Under the pieces are notes generated by a model. That model made no database searches, was not told where the DNA came from, and saw nothing but the letters and a program-made list of their open reading frames with translations. DNA of 64,000 nt from Solanum dulcamara (lineage: Eukaryota; Streptophyta; Magnoliopsida; Solanales; Solanaceae), in the NCBI RefSeq assembly GCF_947179165.1, contig NC_077247.1:48280935-48344934 (forward strand), written 5' to 3'. This document shows, one piece after another, positions 1 through 12,734 of this stretch. Each line of letters opens with the position of its first letter. The first letter of the stretch is position 1. Position numbers and translations under genes: made by a program.

Positions 1-1748
1 CAAGATAAGAGGAGGAGGAGGGAACATTGGATTTAGTATGAAATCTGCTAAGTGGAATCAGGAAATAAATTTCCTCAATTGGGAATGATGAGAATGAAAA
101 TAATGGAAGCCCATGTGACTACATATGTGATGTCCGTTGTTCATGGGTTTCATATTGAACTTGTTCATAGTTGTAGGGTAAGTAGATTATGTCATCCTTG
201 TAGGATATACTAGAATAAGTTCATGGAAACTTCTTTCACCATTTTGGTCCCAATCTAAGATGTTCAGGACGTAGTGTGTGTATCATGATGGCATGTGTCA
301 AATCTGATGGGGCTTTAAGTACAATGGACTATAAAGCGTGTGCTTCACTTAACAATGGTGCAAATGAACCAAAATAAACACATTGAAAAAAGATGTTGAC
401 TATGTGCTTGTGCGGAGATCCATATCTAAGTTTCTATCTTGATCAATAAGAAGTTCATTACTTGATTAAAAATCAATAAGAAGTTCATATATTATTGCTA
501 TATTATTGTTGTACCACTGTTTTCAAGATAGTTCCTATGAGCGACAAGGTGTATGCCTTTGTGATGCCTGCACAAGGAAGTGTAAGTAAGGCCAAGTTTG
601 CACCTAATTTTGGGGTTTAAACGCAGCTCAATCGAGCATTTAACAACACTTTATAGTAATGATAAAAGTTGGCAACCTTAACCTTTTATCTTTCCTTAAT
701 AAGTAATATAGGTGGTCCCCTTTCTATTTTGTCCTCTTTTCTCAAAAAATAAGTAATATGGGTGGATACCTTTTACTTTTAAAGATATATATATATATTG
801 CATATTTATGTATCACTATACGTTTGATAAAGTTATTGCTACAATACATAAATTGGACAACCTCTTTTCTTAAAAAATTTTGGAATGTAAAAGGATGGAA
901 GAATTTTATGCCATTACATTAACGTCGGTGGGCATTAAGCACCAGTTTTATTCACACACAAGAAAAAGTGATGCGGAAGACCCGAAAAAGAATTTGACAT
1001 TGGTGGGTGTCTATTCCCTGCTCCCTTTTGTTATTTCACGGGATGCTGGATTGAGAATATCCACCTCTGTGGATTATTGGTGTCCTTTGACATAATTACG
1101 TCCTTTCTATTCAGTTGTAAAAGGTGATGCCATGGACTGATTTCCGTTTTGCAAATGATATGAGCAAAAACCAATTGTTCATTAGAAGTTGCAACTCACA
1201 AATTAAGTGGTACATGTTATAACCTTTTCCTTGTAGCTGTAAGCTTTCATATACTATATTATACTGAGGATTATTTGACTGTATTTTATTTGCATGTTTT
1301 AATGTGTACAAAATAGTTAGCATTTGGTGAACATCTGACTTCAGCGGGTGATTATGAAATTCTGTTAATCTATTTGTTTCCGCTAAGGATATGGATGATC
1401 CGGTCTAAGCAACCACCATGATTGCTTGTTTCACTGCCTCCTTTTTGACGCAATCTTTCCTAAGATATTATTGTGATATCTGTAGAAATATTGAACCTTC
1501 TAGAATCCTTTGTTGCTAAATTGCAGAAAAAAGCATGTTTATTTTATCCAATCATATGTTTTTCGAGCTTCACCTTTGAAGCCGCACTGGATGTAAAAGT
1601 ACTCTGGAAGCAGTAAAAACTTGGTGCCCAATGTCTTAAAAAAGAATGCCTTTTATTGTTGGTTTTATTGTATTATGATTATTTATTTACCTTCGATGCA
1701 TATTTACCTAAAAAAAAATTAACTTGACAACACCCCAATTTTCTACAG
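1..1748 (+). other. Unresolved 5' part of the SF3B2 locus (mostly intron)
   Basis: The first confidently coding exon of SF3B2 begins at 1749 after a TTCTACAG acceptor, and the plant protein normally has about 80 more residues before it. This stretch is AT-rich and full of stops, so most of it is probably intron, with the first exon or exons beyond the left edge. One short candidate exon is listed separately at 963-1002. A short TA-repeat lies near 786-799. Nothing else coding was recognised. Confidence 0.5.
963..1002 (+). CDS. SF3B2: Candidate upstream SF3B2 exon (low confidence)
   Basis: These 40 nt sit between an AG at 961-962 and a GTGGGT donor at 1003, and read K-S-D-A-E-D-P-K-K-N-L-T-L. 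The charged Asp/Glu/Lys composition resembles the stretch that precedes the Q-V-E-V-E-Y segment in plant SF3B2 proteins. The donor phase (0) matches the phase of the exon starting at 1749. The acceptor is weak because no good pyrimidine tract precedes it, so this could be chance or a decayed exon. Confidence 0.3.
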
Positions 1749-4700
1749 TCTTTGGTTCAAGTTGAAGTGGAGTATGTACCAGAGATGGCCGAATTAGATG
1801 GTGAGTTCGATGAGGAATTCAGGAAGGTTTTTGAGAAATTCACTTTCACGGATGCCACTGGTTCTGAGGTACATAGAGCTTTGTTCACTTGTATGGATTT
1901 TCAGGTGTTGGTCTCTTGTCACGCATCTAAGAGCCCGTTTGGATTGGCTTATAAGTTGCTGAAAACAACTTATTTTTGAGTGTTTGACTGCCCAACTTAA
2001 AGCCATTTTGTGCTTAAAAAATGCCCCAAAAAATAAGCGGACCTATTTGACTTAGCTTATCTAAAACAGCTTATAAGCTTATAAGTTGGGCTACCCCAGC
2101 TTATTTGTTTTGGCTTTTAAGCTGCTTTCAGCTTATAAGCTGTTTTAGATAAGCTAAGCCAAAGAGGCTCTAAGTATAGAAATGTTTCCGTGGTTATCTT
2201 TTTCTACTGAAGCCAGTTTGCCTAATATCTTTCAATTGAAATTCTTCAGGAGAATGACAAAAAGGATGAAACTGCTGCTGATGGAGCCTCTAAGAAAAAG
2301 GCGGATTCTGATTCTGAAGAGGAAGAAGAGGATGCACAACAAAAGGAGAAGGGCGTCTCTAACAAAAAGAAAAAAGTTAGATTTCTTAGCATCCTTTCTG
2401 TTGATATTTTCTTTTTTACTTCTAAGTTGTTTACCTTCAGTTAGGTCTCAGTCTGTTCTTCATTTCAGCTTCAACGTAGGATGAAGATCGCAGAACTGAA
2501 ACAAATCTCTATGAAGCCTGATGTTGTTGAGGTATGGAAGGCATTTGTTCCATTGTTATTTTCCTGACATACATACTCTATGCAGTTTTGTGTGCTGTTA
2601 GCGGTTACACTGTGTATTTGTCTTATCATGAGACAAAATGAGTTATCAACTATTATCCTTATAGAAATGTATTAACGTTCTGACCTTCTATCTGTCATTT
2701 GTGTTCTTTCCTTTGTGATTATGCCCATCCCTAGCTCCACAAATTTTCTTTGCTTGCCTTTCCGGATCTGTTTTCTGGTTGTGTCAATGGCTATGATATG
2801 AATCATTTATTTAGTAAGACTTTATGAGGATTCTGACATTATTTTTCTTTAAAATATGGTTTTATCACCTATCATAAGGAAGGTATTTGCATCTTCAATT
2901 TTGGCTACTGTGGGAGATATGTTTTCTGTCTTGTGTGCTGTCTTCTTTCCAGCCCACTTGTGCAGAAAATGTGAAGTGCCAGATCTAGCAGAATATTTTG
3001 TACTGTGAGGATCAGTATGACACAGATAAAACTATATATAATATAATTTTCTTTTGATAAAATTTAATAAACTGTTGTTTCTTTCTTCTCTGCTTGTCTT
3101 CTTCAGAATCATCTTCTTTTTTCATTGTACTAGAAGTAAATTTTGCACGATAGTCATACAGGTTTTATTTAACTCTTGTGATAGTATGACAATGTTGGTG
3201 TGGTAAAAATGTCTGGTTTCTCATTTATATGAGATAACTCCTAATTATATTGGTGTTTAGACTCTAGATTTTGGCTCCAAGTGTAGCCCACTTTACCTTG
3301 GTACTTATTATGTATATATGTTTAGGTATGGGATGCCACTGCAGCAGACCCTAAGCTCCTGGTATTTCTGAAATCTTACCGGAATACTGTTCCCGTTCCA
3401 AGACACTGGTGTCAGAAACGGAAATTTTTGCAGGTTAGTCATCACAAATGATACATGTATCATAAGGTTAATTAAAGTGAAGAATAATGTCTACCTCCTG
3501 CACTGCATGTAACAACTAGTAATAGTAGAATTGCTTGATAGGAGAAAAAGGTTTGGTTTATGAAGGGGATCATAGAAGAAAAATGAGGTTTCTCTTATAT
3601 GTATATATATGTGGTTCTTGCAGGCTAGCGGCTGTGACACTGGTGGAGCCTCAAACATGTAGGTGTTTGACAAGGAGAATCCCTGCATGATGTCTATGTT
3701 TCTGTATATATATTTTTTTATTTTTTAGTGGGTTGGGATACATGCATTTGTCAGTTTTTGGTGTGTATGTTGCTGGGGTTTCACTTTTCTCTTATTTGTA
3801 AAAAAACATCTGGCTTCCCTTGAGCATCTTAAAGATCGAGTGACTAATATTTTTCTCCTATCCAAATTCTAATATTTAGTTATCTTTGCATTATTTGTCG
3901 GTTCAAAGTTGGATTTTCTGTTGTGACTGGATCTGCCAGTACACTAGTGCAGTCGTATAAGACACAGAGTATTTGTATAGAGTTTTCTTAGTGTCGCCTT
4001 TTTATTTGCTTTTATCTCACTGACTGATTTCGTTTTTCAGGGGAAGCGTGGCATTGAGAAACAGCCATTTCAACTTCCCGACTTTATAGCTGCGACAGGA
4101 ATTGAGAAAATTAGACAAGTATGATTCTGTCCAATTTTATCCTTCTTTCCCAGACAGCTTTGTTAAGTAGGAATATGTTGTATGAATTATTGTAGATACA
4201 CTATTAATAAATGAAGACTTTTCATTCTGACTACAGAAAAATGAGAATATGTTGGCACTCGATCAAGGTAGTATCAATGTAATGATCATAATTAAAATGA
4301 AGCTTAAATTTCAAGTGAAACTCCTTGATGCTTTCACATTCTACATTATCTTGAGATGAGCCTGGTGACCCTATTTTTTTAAATAGAAGAACACCCTACG
4401 ACATTTTCTTTTATTTATGAAAAGATAAATTAATGTGTACGAAGAAGTTACAAGAAGAGTACAACTTAAAGTCTTGGTCAACCTGCATCTTGAAGTATTA
4501 TAAATGATCCATCAGTGAGGCAATATCAATTATAATATTCCTCTTACACCAAAAAAGACTCTCTAGTCACCTAGACTCTACATAGGAAATGTGCTCTTTC
4601 TTTCCATCGACCCTTTGGTAGTTCTAATTGCAGAACAGACAGATCCTAAAACTTTTTACCTGGTGTAAAATGTTGAGTTTACAAATCTGTTGTGTGAAAA

Positions 4701-7700
4701 CTTATTAAAATATGATACCTTTTTGTGAGCGTATGTAGTATATCTAGTTTCCTTGGCGTTGTTTGAATATTTCATTTGTTCTTTTGGTGCAGGCTTATAT
4801 TGAAAAGGAGGACAGTAAGAAGCTTAAACAAAAGCAGCGGGAAAGGATGCAGCCAAAAATGGGGAAGATGGATATTGATTATCAGGTTTATATGAGCTTC
4901 TGGTTTCCCAATGATAATGACCTTTCAAATACTTCAAGACTATAGTTAACTGCTTATGTACTTTTCTGAGGCTTACTGCTCTGGGTTATTCTTCACAGGT
5001 TCTACATGACGCCTTTTTTAAGTATCAAACTAAACCGAAGTTGACATCCCTTGGTGATCTGTATTATGAAGGGAAGGAGTTTGAGGTAAAAAATAGCCAT
5101 AAATATTGTTCGTCAAAGTCGTGTTCTTCAATTCTTTTAATGATGGTGGTGTCCAGGTTAGCTTTGTGCGCACCTAGAGTATTCCACCAATTCCTCCTGG
5201 TATCTGCTACTTCTCGTAATATCTGGCCCAAAGACTTAGATAGAGGGGAAGAAAACACCTAGTATTTGTTTGCTTCCGTTAGGATTTGGGCATGAGACCT
5301 TCATGTTCCAACTTCATTGACCATTACCCCACACCCTTGGGTGCCAAATACACGCTCTTTCTTCTCTAGCTTTCGTGCTAACTTTTTTGTTAATCATTCT
5401 CAGCCTTGCTGATATTTCACCGATCCTGGGAAAAACAATGGCAGTCTTTTTTCTGTTGTAGTCTTATATGACCAAACTGGGATTGTTTGGATAGGACTAT
5501 CCAACTTGGAGATGTGTACCTGTTGTGTTAATTCTTGATTGTTGTTAGGCTGTACACCTGTTAATGCTTTCTATATCCTATCCTTTGCATTTTTGTCTGT
5601 TAACCATCATTTTATTTTGATATGCAGGTCAAGTTGAGGGAAATGAAACCTGGAACTTTGTCTCATGAACTGAAAGAGGCACTTGGTATGCCTGAAGGTG
5701 CTCCTCCTCCTTGGCTCATCAATATGCAGGTTAGATAACTTAAAACTACATGTTCTTTTACTGGAAGAATCGTTTCTTACCTGAGGTTCTTGTTTTATTA
5801 CTATGATGGAGTTCGTTGCTAATGTGATTTTCCATACCTCCAATTTTTTATGCAGAGATATGGTCCTCCACCCTCTTATCCTCAGCTGAAGATCCCTGGA
5901 CTCAATGCTCCTATTCCTCCAGGAGCCAAGTTTGGCTATCAGCCGGGAGGTTGGGGTAAACCACCTGTTGATGAAGTAGGTTTACAACCTTTCAGTATAT
6001 TAGAGTTATTTAATATTCTTCCTTTCGGGTTGTTCTGCTTTAGATTTTCTTATTTTAATTTCAACCTTTTCCCTTCTTTCTTTGACATAGTATGGGCGCC
6101 CTGTATACGGAGATGTCTTTGGTGTATTACAACAAGATCAGCCTAATTATGAGGTACATTGTTTTCATTTTTTTTTGGCTTTGTGTATGCTCTTGGAGTG
6201 TAAATTTATGGGTTAAGATTTTATTTTAGGTAGTTGTCACTTATCATGACATCTAGTTATATGGTAAATTTATGGAAATTGCACCATATTTCAAAATGGT
6301 AAACAGAGAATACATTAATTAACTACTTGATTTTTGTAACCGTGCAAAGGTAAAGACCTACTTATGATTTTTCAATATTGTTAATATTTTTCTTTCTCTT
6401 TAAAACATACTGTTAATACATTCATAAATGTGGTCTTGTCGTTGGTGCCAAAAAGGCTTGAGAGCCTCACTTTTTTGCTTGGTGTCTTACGTAAATTAAA
6501 ATCATGCTGCTCATCTCCATTTGTAGGATGAACCTGTTGATAAGACTAAACATTGGGGTGACTTGGAGGAAGAAGAAGAAGAGGAGGAAGAGGAGGAGGA
6601 AGAGGAGATGGAGGAAGAGGAGATGGAGGATGGTATTCAGTCAGTGGACAGCCTTTCGAGGTACTGCACTTCATCCATACCTTTAATTATCCAATATCTA
6701 TGAGAAATCTTGTAGTAGCTTGAAATCTTCCTCATTTTCGATTCCCTTCACTAGTTTATTCGTCTTACTGGGATCCATTTTAGGCTCTTTGTTCTCAATG
6801 TATTTTTCTCTCTGGTGTAGTACTCCTACTGGAGTTGAGACTCCTGATGTTATTGACCTTCGCAAGCAGCAGAGGAAGGAGCCCGAGAAGCCCCTCTACC
6901 AGGTAATTAGGCCAACTTTGTCTCCCAGTTGTCGCATTCCGCCTGCTTACTTTTCCGTCCTTGTAAAGAAACTCATTACATCTCTTTGTCTACTAAGGTG
7001 CTTGAAGAAAAAGAAGAAAAGATAGCTCCTGGTACTCTTCTTGGAACATCCCATACGTAAGTAATCTACCTATCTATACTCATGCTAATATAGTTTTGGC
7101 CACTAGCATTTATCCTTCCCTCCACTGTGCAATTGATTTATGCTCTCATCCTGTTAGGTATGTGATTAACACTGGCGCTCAAGACAAGGCTGGTGCCAAA
7201 AGGGTAAGGGAATCTTTTTCTGTGTCCTGTGTTTAAATGCAACTTTACATTCTCGTTGGATTTTATTTATGAACAACTAAAGCAGAGATCATCATAGAGT
7301 GACATGGGCGATTAGAATTTGAGGCTAATTACTTGGAATGTCCACTGCAGGTTGATCTGCTCAAAGGTCAGAAGTCGGATAGAGTTGATGTCACATTGGC
7401 ACCTGAAGAGTTGGAACTTATGGACAATGTTTTACCAGCCAAGTAAGTAGTGATTCTTTTAATATTTTATGATTAGAGGTTCCTACATTTTTAGTTTAAA
7501 TGTTTTAAAACCTTCTTGTGCTTTTTATAGATACGAGGAAGCTAGAGAGGAAGAGAAGCTTCGTAGCCAGCGTGAGGATTTCAGTGACATGGTAGCAGAG
7601 GTGTGTGGTTATTTCACCTCCTCTTCCTATCTTTCCACACCACCTTACATTTCATTGAATTGTTGGTTTAGAAGAGTTATTATCAATACTGATGAGATAG

Positions 7701-7783
7701 AATTACTGCAGAATGAGAAGAAGAGGAAACGTAAAATGCAGGAAAAGGATGGCAAGTCGAAGAAGAAGGATTTCAAGTTTTGA
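1749..7783 (+). CDS. SF3B2: Splicing factor SF3b subunit 2 (SAP145), 3' 17 coding exons
   Basis: SF3b2 is part of the U2 snRNP SF3b complex that anchors U2 at the branch point in the nucleus. Exons: 1749-1868, 2250-2375, 2469-2531, 3326-3433, 4041-4118, 4793-4885, 4999-5085, 5628-5729, 5856-5975, 6091-6153, 6527-6660, 6821-6902, 6998-7056, 7158-7203, 7351-7442, 7531-7600, 7712-7783. All introns are GT-AG and the frame is open through 1,515 nt (504 residues plus stop). The DUF382 core spans exons 3-7, with VPVPRHW, GKRGIEK and PKMGKMDIDYQ as landmarks. The PSP proline-rich motif follows (PPPWLINMQRYGPPPSYP), then a Glu run and a Lys-rich end finishing KKKDFKF. The Arabidopsis protein is about 580 residues, so roughly 80 N-terminal residues are missing here. 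Identification is very secure; only the 5' end is open. Confidence 0.95.
1931..2170. mobile_element. Tourist/PIF-Harbinger MITE in SF3B2 intron
   Basis: This 240-bp non-coding element begins GAGCCCGTTTGG and ends CCAAAGAGGCTC, which are imperfect terminal inverted repeats. It is flanked by a 3-bp direct repeat TAA (1928-1930 and 2171-2173), the target-site signature of PIF/Harbinger. It lies wholly inside the intron between the exons ending at 1868 and starting at 2250. Its interior holds a perfect 27-bp inverted repeat. Confidence 0.85.
2052..2157. repeat. Perfect 27-bp inverted repeat inside the MITE
   Basis: Arms at 2052-2078 and 2131-2157 are exact reverse complements (starting TTAGCTTATCTAAAACAGC) around a 52-nt loop. 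In the SF3B2 pre-mRNA this would form a strong hairpin. Confidence 0.85.
6565..6631 (+). repeat. GAG/GAA purine tract encoding 14 glutamates
   Basis: Inside the SF3B2 exon 6527-6660 a near-pure GAR codon run encodes 14 consecutive Glu, then M-E-E-E-E-M-E. Acidic runs at this place are normal for plant SF3B2, but the length of such a tract is prone to replication slippage. Confidence 0.85.
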
Positions 7784-9145
7784 AGTGGTTTTGTGTTTTA
7801 TATATTGTACCATCTAGTTACTTTAGGGCTGCAGTACATCCAGCTAAGGGGCATCTTATCTTGCAGGGAATAGCATTAGTAGGTCAACATGCACTGAGAA
7901 ATCTGTATGTTGTGATGAAGTGTTTTCCCATGTGTTTAAGCAGGGGGAGTTGGTGTATGATAATCTATCCTATAAAATGTGCTTAGTTTTTGCCTCTCGT
8001 TTCATTTCTACTCGCTATGTGAATTGAAGATCTCTCTTGCCCTAATTCAGATGTATGCTTGACTTGGTTGTAATTTTAGTTTTAGTTTCCATTTAGATTT
8101 CACGTGAATGTACAAACTATTACTAGTCATTACACTTTGCCATTTCCTGTGTGCCCCCTTGTCTCAACCGTACATATGGTCACACGAATATTTTAGGGCA
8201 TTTTATTCATTATCGAATAGTACAAGAGGGAAAATGCAGGAATAGCTTTCATATTGAGTTCTTAATAGAAGGCACGGTTTAGACAAGACAAAGTGCTTTA
8301 TCATAGTGTGAATCATATGCTTCGGAACTGGAGTTCTGTAGTTTGCAAAATTGGGGTGGAGACCTCAGAAAACTTTATCAAAACCTTTTAAAAAAACTAG
8401 TAAGTGTTGTAAAATCAAAGTAAATAAAACAAGAATATTAAAAGATGAAAGCGATAAAAATAGAAAGACAAAAAGAGAACTTTCTCATTCTTCCAGAGTT
8501 GTTGCACTTTGCTGCAAAATGGTAGGCGGTGGCAGTGACCGATCTCTAATCTCTCGACCTTTGTGCAAGAGTTTGCCTAATTGATGAACATGAAAGAAAC
8601 CTTTTTTTTTTTTTTTTGGAATTTCCACACGCGTACGGAGCCCGGAGTCCGTGGAGCTTTGGTTAAATCTTGATCGCGCATTGCAGGGCTCATTTGGGAA
8701 TGATGCTTTCAATATGATTTTCTTCTGATTAAGAGTGAAACAATCCCACCACCGCACCACAACCCTTGTTTACTCTTACGTCGCACCACCCCTTCTCTCT
8801 CTCTTACGTCGCACCAAATATTCCTATTACTAACTACAGGTAATTAATTATAGTACAAGTTAGTTAATGTACTAAAGCTTAATGATTTAATTATAGTCCC
8901 AGGAAATTCATTAATGTAGATGAATTATATTGAATATAATGTCTAGATATGAAGCAACCTGGATAAGGCCACTGAGGCAAGTATCAGAAAGATTCAAGAT
9001 TATCTTTGTAAAGGAAATCATTAGAGAATTTTAAAAGACTTAAAATGTATGTTACTTTAATTTAAGTTTCACTCATTGGATTCAGTAATATATTAATTCA
9101 CATAATATCTTGAATGATTGAGAAGAAGAAAAGGTTCTCAGGCTG
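7784..9145. other. SF3B2 3' UTR and start of intergenic region
   Basis: SF3B2 stops at 7783, and roughly the next 250-300 nt are probably its 3' UTR, though no decisive poly(A) signal was seen. Beyond that the DNA has no recognisable gene. Short open frames near 8351-8760 overlap on both strands and match nothing known to me. A 16-bp direct repeat pair is listed separately. Confidence 0.6.
8772..8816. repeat. Direct repeat pair, 16-bp unit
   Basis: The motif CTCTTACGTCGCACCA occurs twice, starting near 8773 and 8801 (28 bp apart) and separated by a CT-rich spacer. Each copy carries an ACGT core. No gene with a promoter here was identified, so the role is unknown. Confidence 0.7.
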
Positions 9146-9291
9146 ATACCACGATATTACTATTCTCGCTCTTCAAGTTTAGCAACAAATTAGTTGTTTT
9201 TAAAATTTAAAGTATCAGAATAATACCACGATATTGTTAACCGCGCTCTTCAAGTTTAGTTGATAAATTGGTTGATTTTAAAATTTAAAGT
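9146..9291. repeat. Two-copy tandem repeat, 77-bp period
   Basis: Copy 1 starts at 9146 and copy 2 at 9223. They share ATACCACGATATT, CGCTCTTCAAGTTTAG and TTTTAAAATTTAAAGT in the same order with a few substitutions. No coding frame is preserved. Confidence 0.8.
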
Positions 9292-9562
9292 TAATAACAA
9301 TAATATTTCTTTTAAAGATAAACGAAATATTTGAATTTTAAATATAAGCACATAAATATATTTATATATAAATACACATAATTCCTTTTAAAAAGCTTTG
9401 ATGGGTGATATTTTCAAGAACGGATCAACTTAGTTTTTTAAAAAAAATGGAATTGGACCTTTTCCCTTAATTTCCCCCTTAACTATATGGGTTGACCTAC
9501 TTAATTCTTTCTATACTTTTTTTTTCATGATAATACTCTCTGTTAGGGTAGAAGGTTAGTAG

Positions 9563-9790
9563 TTCTTTCTTGTAGACTTTACACTGTTGTTTTATTTATT
9601 GCTATGCTTTGTTCATGGTTTTCATCTTTTATTACTTGGGTTTAATGTATTTGAGCTGATGATTTTTTGAAAACAGCCTCTCTATCTCCATTAGATAATG
9701 ATAAAATCTGCGTATACTCTATCTTTCCTATACCCTATCTTATGGGATTTCACTGGTTACGCTATAGCTTATCACATAAACCTCATGACA
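9563..9790 (+). mobile_element. Old SINE/LINE-tail repeat, copy 1
   Basis: The tract carries in order TTTCTTGTAGACTTTA, a T-rich block, a decayed AACAGCCTCTCTATCTCC segment, a TCTGCGTATACTCTA segment and GGGATTTCACTGG. This order matches the shared 3' region of nightshade TS-type SINEs and RTE LINEs. A second, similarly decayed copy lies in the same orientation at 10503-10740. The lineage assignment is from memory. Confidence 0.6.
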
Positions 9791-12734
9791 AAATTGCTCG
9801 TGGACTTGATTCCGTAATATGAATGGTTCCACTAATGCCTATAAGGTCTTTTTCTTGATACCGTAACTGTAAATATTGAATTTTCAGCATATAAATTAAT
9901 GCAGTTGTTTCTATTATTATTTATATAGAGCATTAGATTGTGACAATATTTAAGGTACGTGCACATAGATAAGCACTATGTAATATATATATATTTTCTC
10001 ATAATGCATCTGCAATTTTCGAATTAAACTTGTGTGACAGATTCATAAATCATCACTGGTTCTGTCCGGCATTGATAGGAGAATAGAGCCTATACCTTGA
10101 CTAATTTAGAGTCGTATATCTTGGGGAGATAAAATGATCCATAATGAAACGCTATATATTGAGTTCAAACTCAAGACTTTTTATTAAAATAGAGAGGTCA
10201 CAAGCATCCACATTCGTAGTTTATCAATTATCACTACGTGATAAATAAGTTGTTGCTAGATCCGAATGGGACTGTCATAATAACACTATATTTATCCTTC
10301 TATTTTTTTTTATGTAAACAATAAGGATATCATGTATCTTACTTTCGTAGTGAATAAAATATTCGTCTAAAAAGTTATGCACCAAAAAATTACAATTTAT
10401 ATTATCATTTATTAGTGGAATTTCATTAGTTATGTTGTTGTTTAGCATATTTTTGTCATACTACTAGTCGTACCCTTGCAGTTTTTGCCATATGTAGTTA
10501 TTGTTTCTTTCTTGTAGACTTTATACTGATTTTCTTATTAACTGCTATATTTTCTTCGGTGTTTTCTTCTTTCTTTACTAAGGTTTGATGCACTTGAGAC
10601 GAAGGTATTTCAAAAACAATCTTTCTACTCCACAAGATAGTAATAAGGTATGCATACACTCTCCCCTATCCAAATCTCATTTAGTGAAATTTCACTCGAT
10701 ATGTTATTGTATCAGTAATTATCACATTATAATCTCATAACTTTTTCTCGTTCAGAATTGCATAGTGGCTATAATCATGCAAATAGGCGGCTCAGCTTAA
10801 TGGGAATATATCATGATGAATAATTATCTGCCTTAGTACATGAATGAGATCTCCATATTCATTTAGCCAAGCTGGAACCTTATCATGCAATTCTTTTTTT
10901 CTCAAGTGGTCCATTTGTTTGGTACACCCCCATCATGTCTAATGATTTCTCCCATTAATTAATTAACATTAATACAATAAACAAAACAAAAAATATTTAA
11001 TAAAAGAATCGAACATAGAACAAGCAATGATGGAGGCATCTTTGTTCAATACATGTCAATTGAAATTCATTTGCTAGAAAATTATATTATATAATTAATT
11101 ATCTTTATATATATATAAATACGTATATATACACTATATGTTGAATCTTTTTAATTTGTTTGTATATTTTAAATTTTTTGCTACAGTTTCGTAACGTCTA
11201 AGAATAAGCGTAATGTTACCTAATTGATTATCTTTTTATGTAAGATACATAGCACACAAGGAATTGATATAGTGGGATTATGTCCACACGTGTTATTGTC
11301 AATTAATTAATCCACACTTAGGCTGTCAAATTAGAATGTGTTTTCATATTCATAATTTCAACTTGAATTCATTATTATAATATCTAAGCTTTATAAGTAA
11401 GCTAATTAAGAAGAAGTCCTAGTTGTTCGACCAACAAATATTCTGTTTTGTCTTTTTTATTATTCAAAGGGGAAAAACATTCTCATAGTGACATTACCTA
11501 ACAAACCGACCACGTTTGATTTCTTTGATTTGTACTAATAACAAATAATATATCAAACTAATTTAATATCTGGAGAATTTTATTTATGTACTTGACTATA
11601 CTTTTTTCCTCTTGACCACCATCTTTTGATTATATGCATGTGGTTTTCATATATAAAATGATTTAATTAATTTCATTTGAATATTCATCTACCCTCTCTG
11701 TTTTATTTTTAATTAGTGTTGTGGATGGTAACATTTGCGTAAACTTATTAAGAGTCCCACATTAAGAAAATGTTCACTTCTAATGATTTTTTAATTTATT
11801 ATTATTATGACATTAGAATCGGACTCATCCTAATTTCTTGTTTTATTGATGTTTGACGCCGTTTATATGGTTCACTCTCCAATTGTCAGGCATGGACGTC
11901 TAAGGGTTGTTGAGGCTCCATTTGTTTAATTATCATAGCTACTCAATTCTTAATCTTTATTTCTTTTGTTTATTAAGAGAGAAAGAGTAGCTTATGTGAT
12001 TTTTCTCTCACTATAATTGTATTCTTCATTCTAGTTCCTACTGATTTTTTTTAAAAATTGATTTCTGGAGTGTTAATTAGGAAATTTTCTACAAAATGAC
12101 CTTTTTTCTCTTTTGGATGCCAAAACGTAACAAATAAAGACCAAACTAGTAAAATAAAAAGTAAATTTAGCTTTATAGAGGTATAAAAGAACATGAAAAA
12201 ATAAGTATTAATCATGATAAAAATAAGTGAACTCTGCACGCTTGAATGTTCCTTTGAAATTACATAAAAAAGTAAATTCAACAGTCAATATAGATCAATT
12301 TTGAAAGTTTTAGAATCCTTGCATGCATCTTTCTATATTTGAGGTATATATACAACAGATATTGAATTTCTTTAATTTTTTTTATGTTTTTACTTTGTTA
12401 TATTTTGAATGTTCTGAGTGAAAATTTTATTTATTTTTGTTATATTTTGAATCTGTCATTATATGAGAAGCATACCTTAGTACATATCGAGAAATGAACA
12501 AAACCAAACATATTTGACACTACCGCTGACTTGTACGACTGGATATTGTTGCAGCCAATACATTCATCATCATATCATTGAAAATAATGACCGGGATGTT
12601 GTAACACATGTTTGATGTTTACTGTGGGAGGGATTCAAAGAACAGTCGAATCATAAAGATCTATACATAGCTTTATTTATATTTCTATAAGAGGTCGTTG
12701 TTTTTATAATTCGAATTCGTAAGCTTTTGTCACC
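9791..12734. other. Gene-free AT-rich intergenic DNA
   Basis: Apart from the SINE/LINE-tail copy at 10503-10740 I see no gene, RNA gene or clear repeat. Several TA-rich microsatellite-like tracts occur, for example around 9980 and 11105-11140. Open frames are short and lysine/phenylalanine-rich, as expected from AT-rich noncoding DNA. Confidence 0.6.
10503..10740 (+). mobile_element. Old SINE/LINE-tail repeat, copy 2
   Basis: This is a diverged direct repeat of 9563-9790, with TTTCTTGTAGACTTTATACTG, a GCATACACTCTCCCCTATCC segment and TTTCACTCGATATGTTATTG. The closing TGTTATTGT-like end matches the TTG-rich tail of TS-type SINEs. It is too decayed to mark exact ends. Confidence 0.6.

Noticed and set aside
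9146..9291. Possible CRISPR-like repeat array
   Set aside because: Only two imperfect copies with no spacers, in a plant nuclear genome; it is an ordinary tandem duplication.
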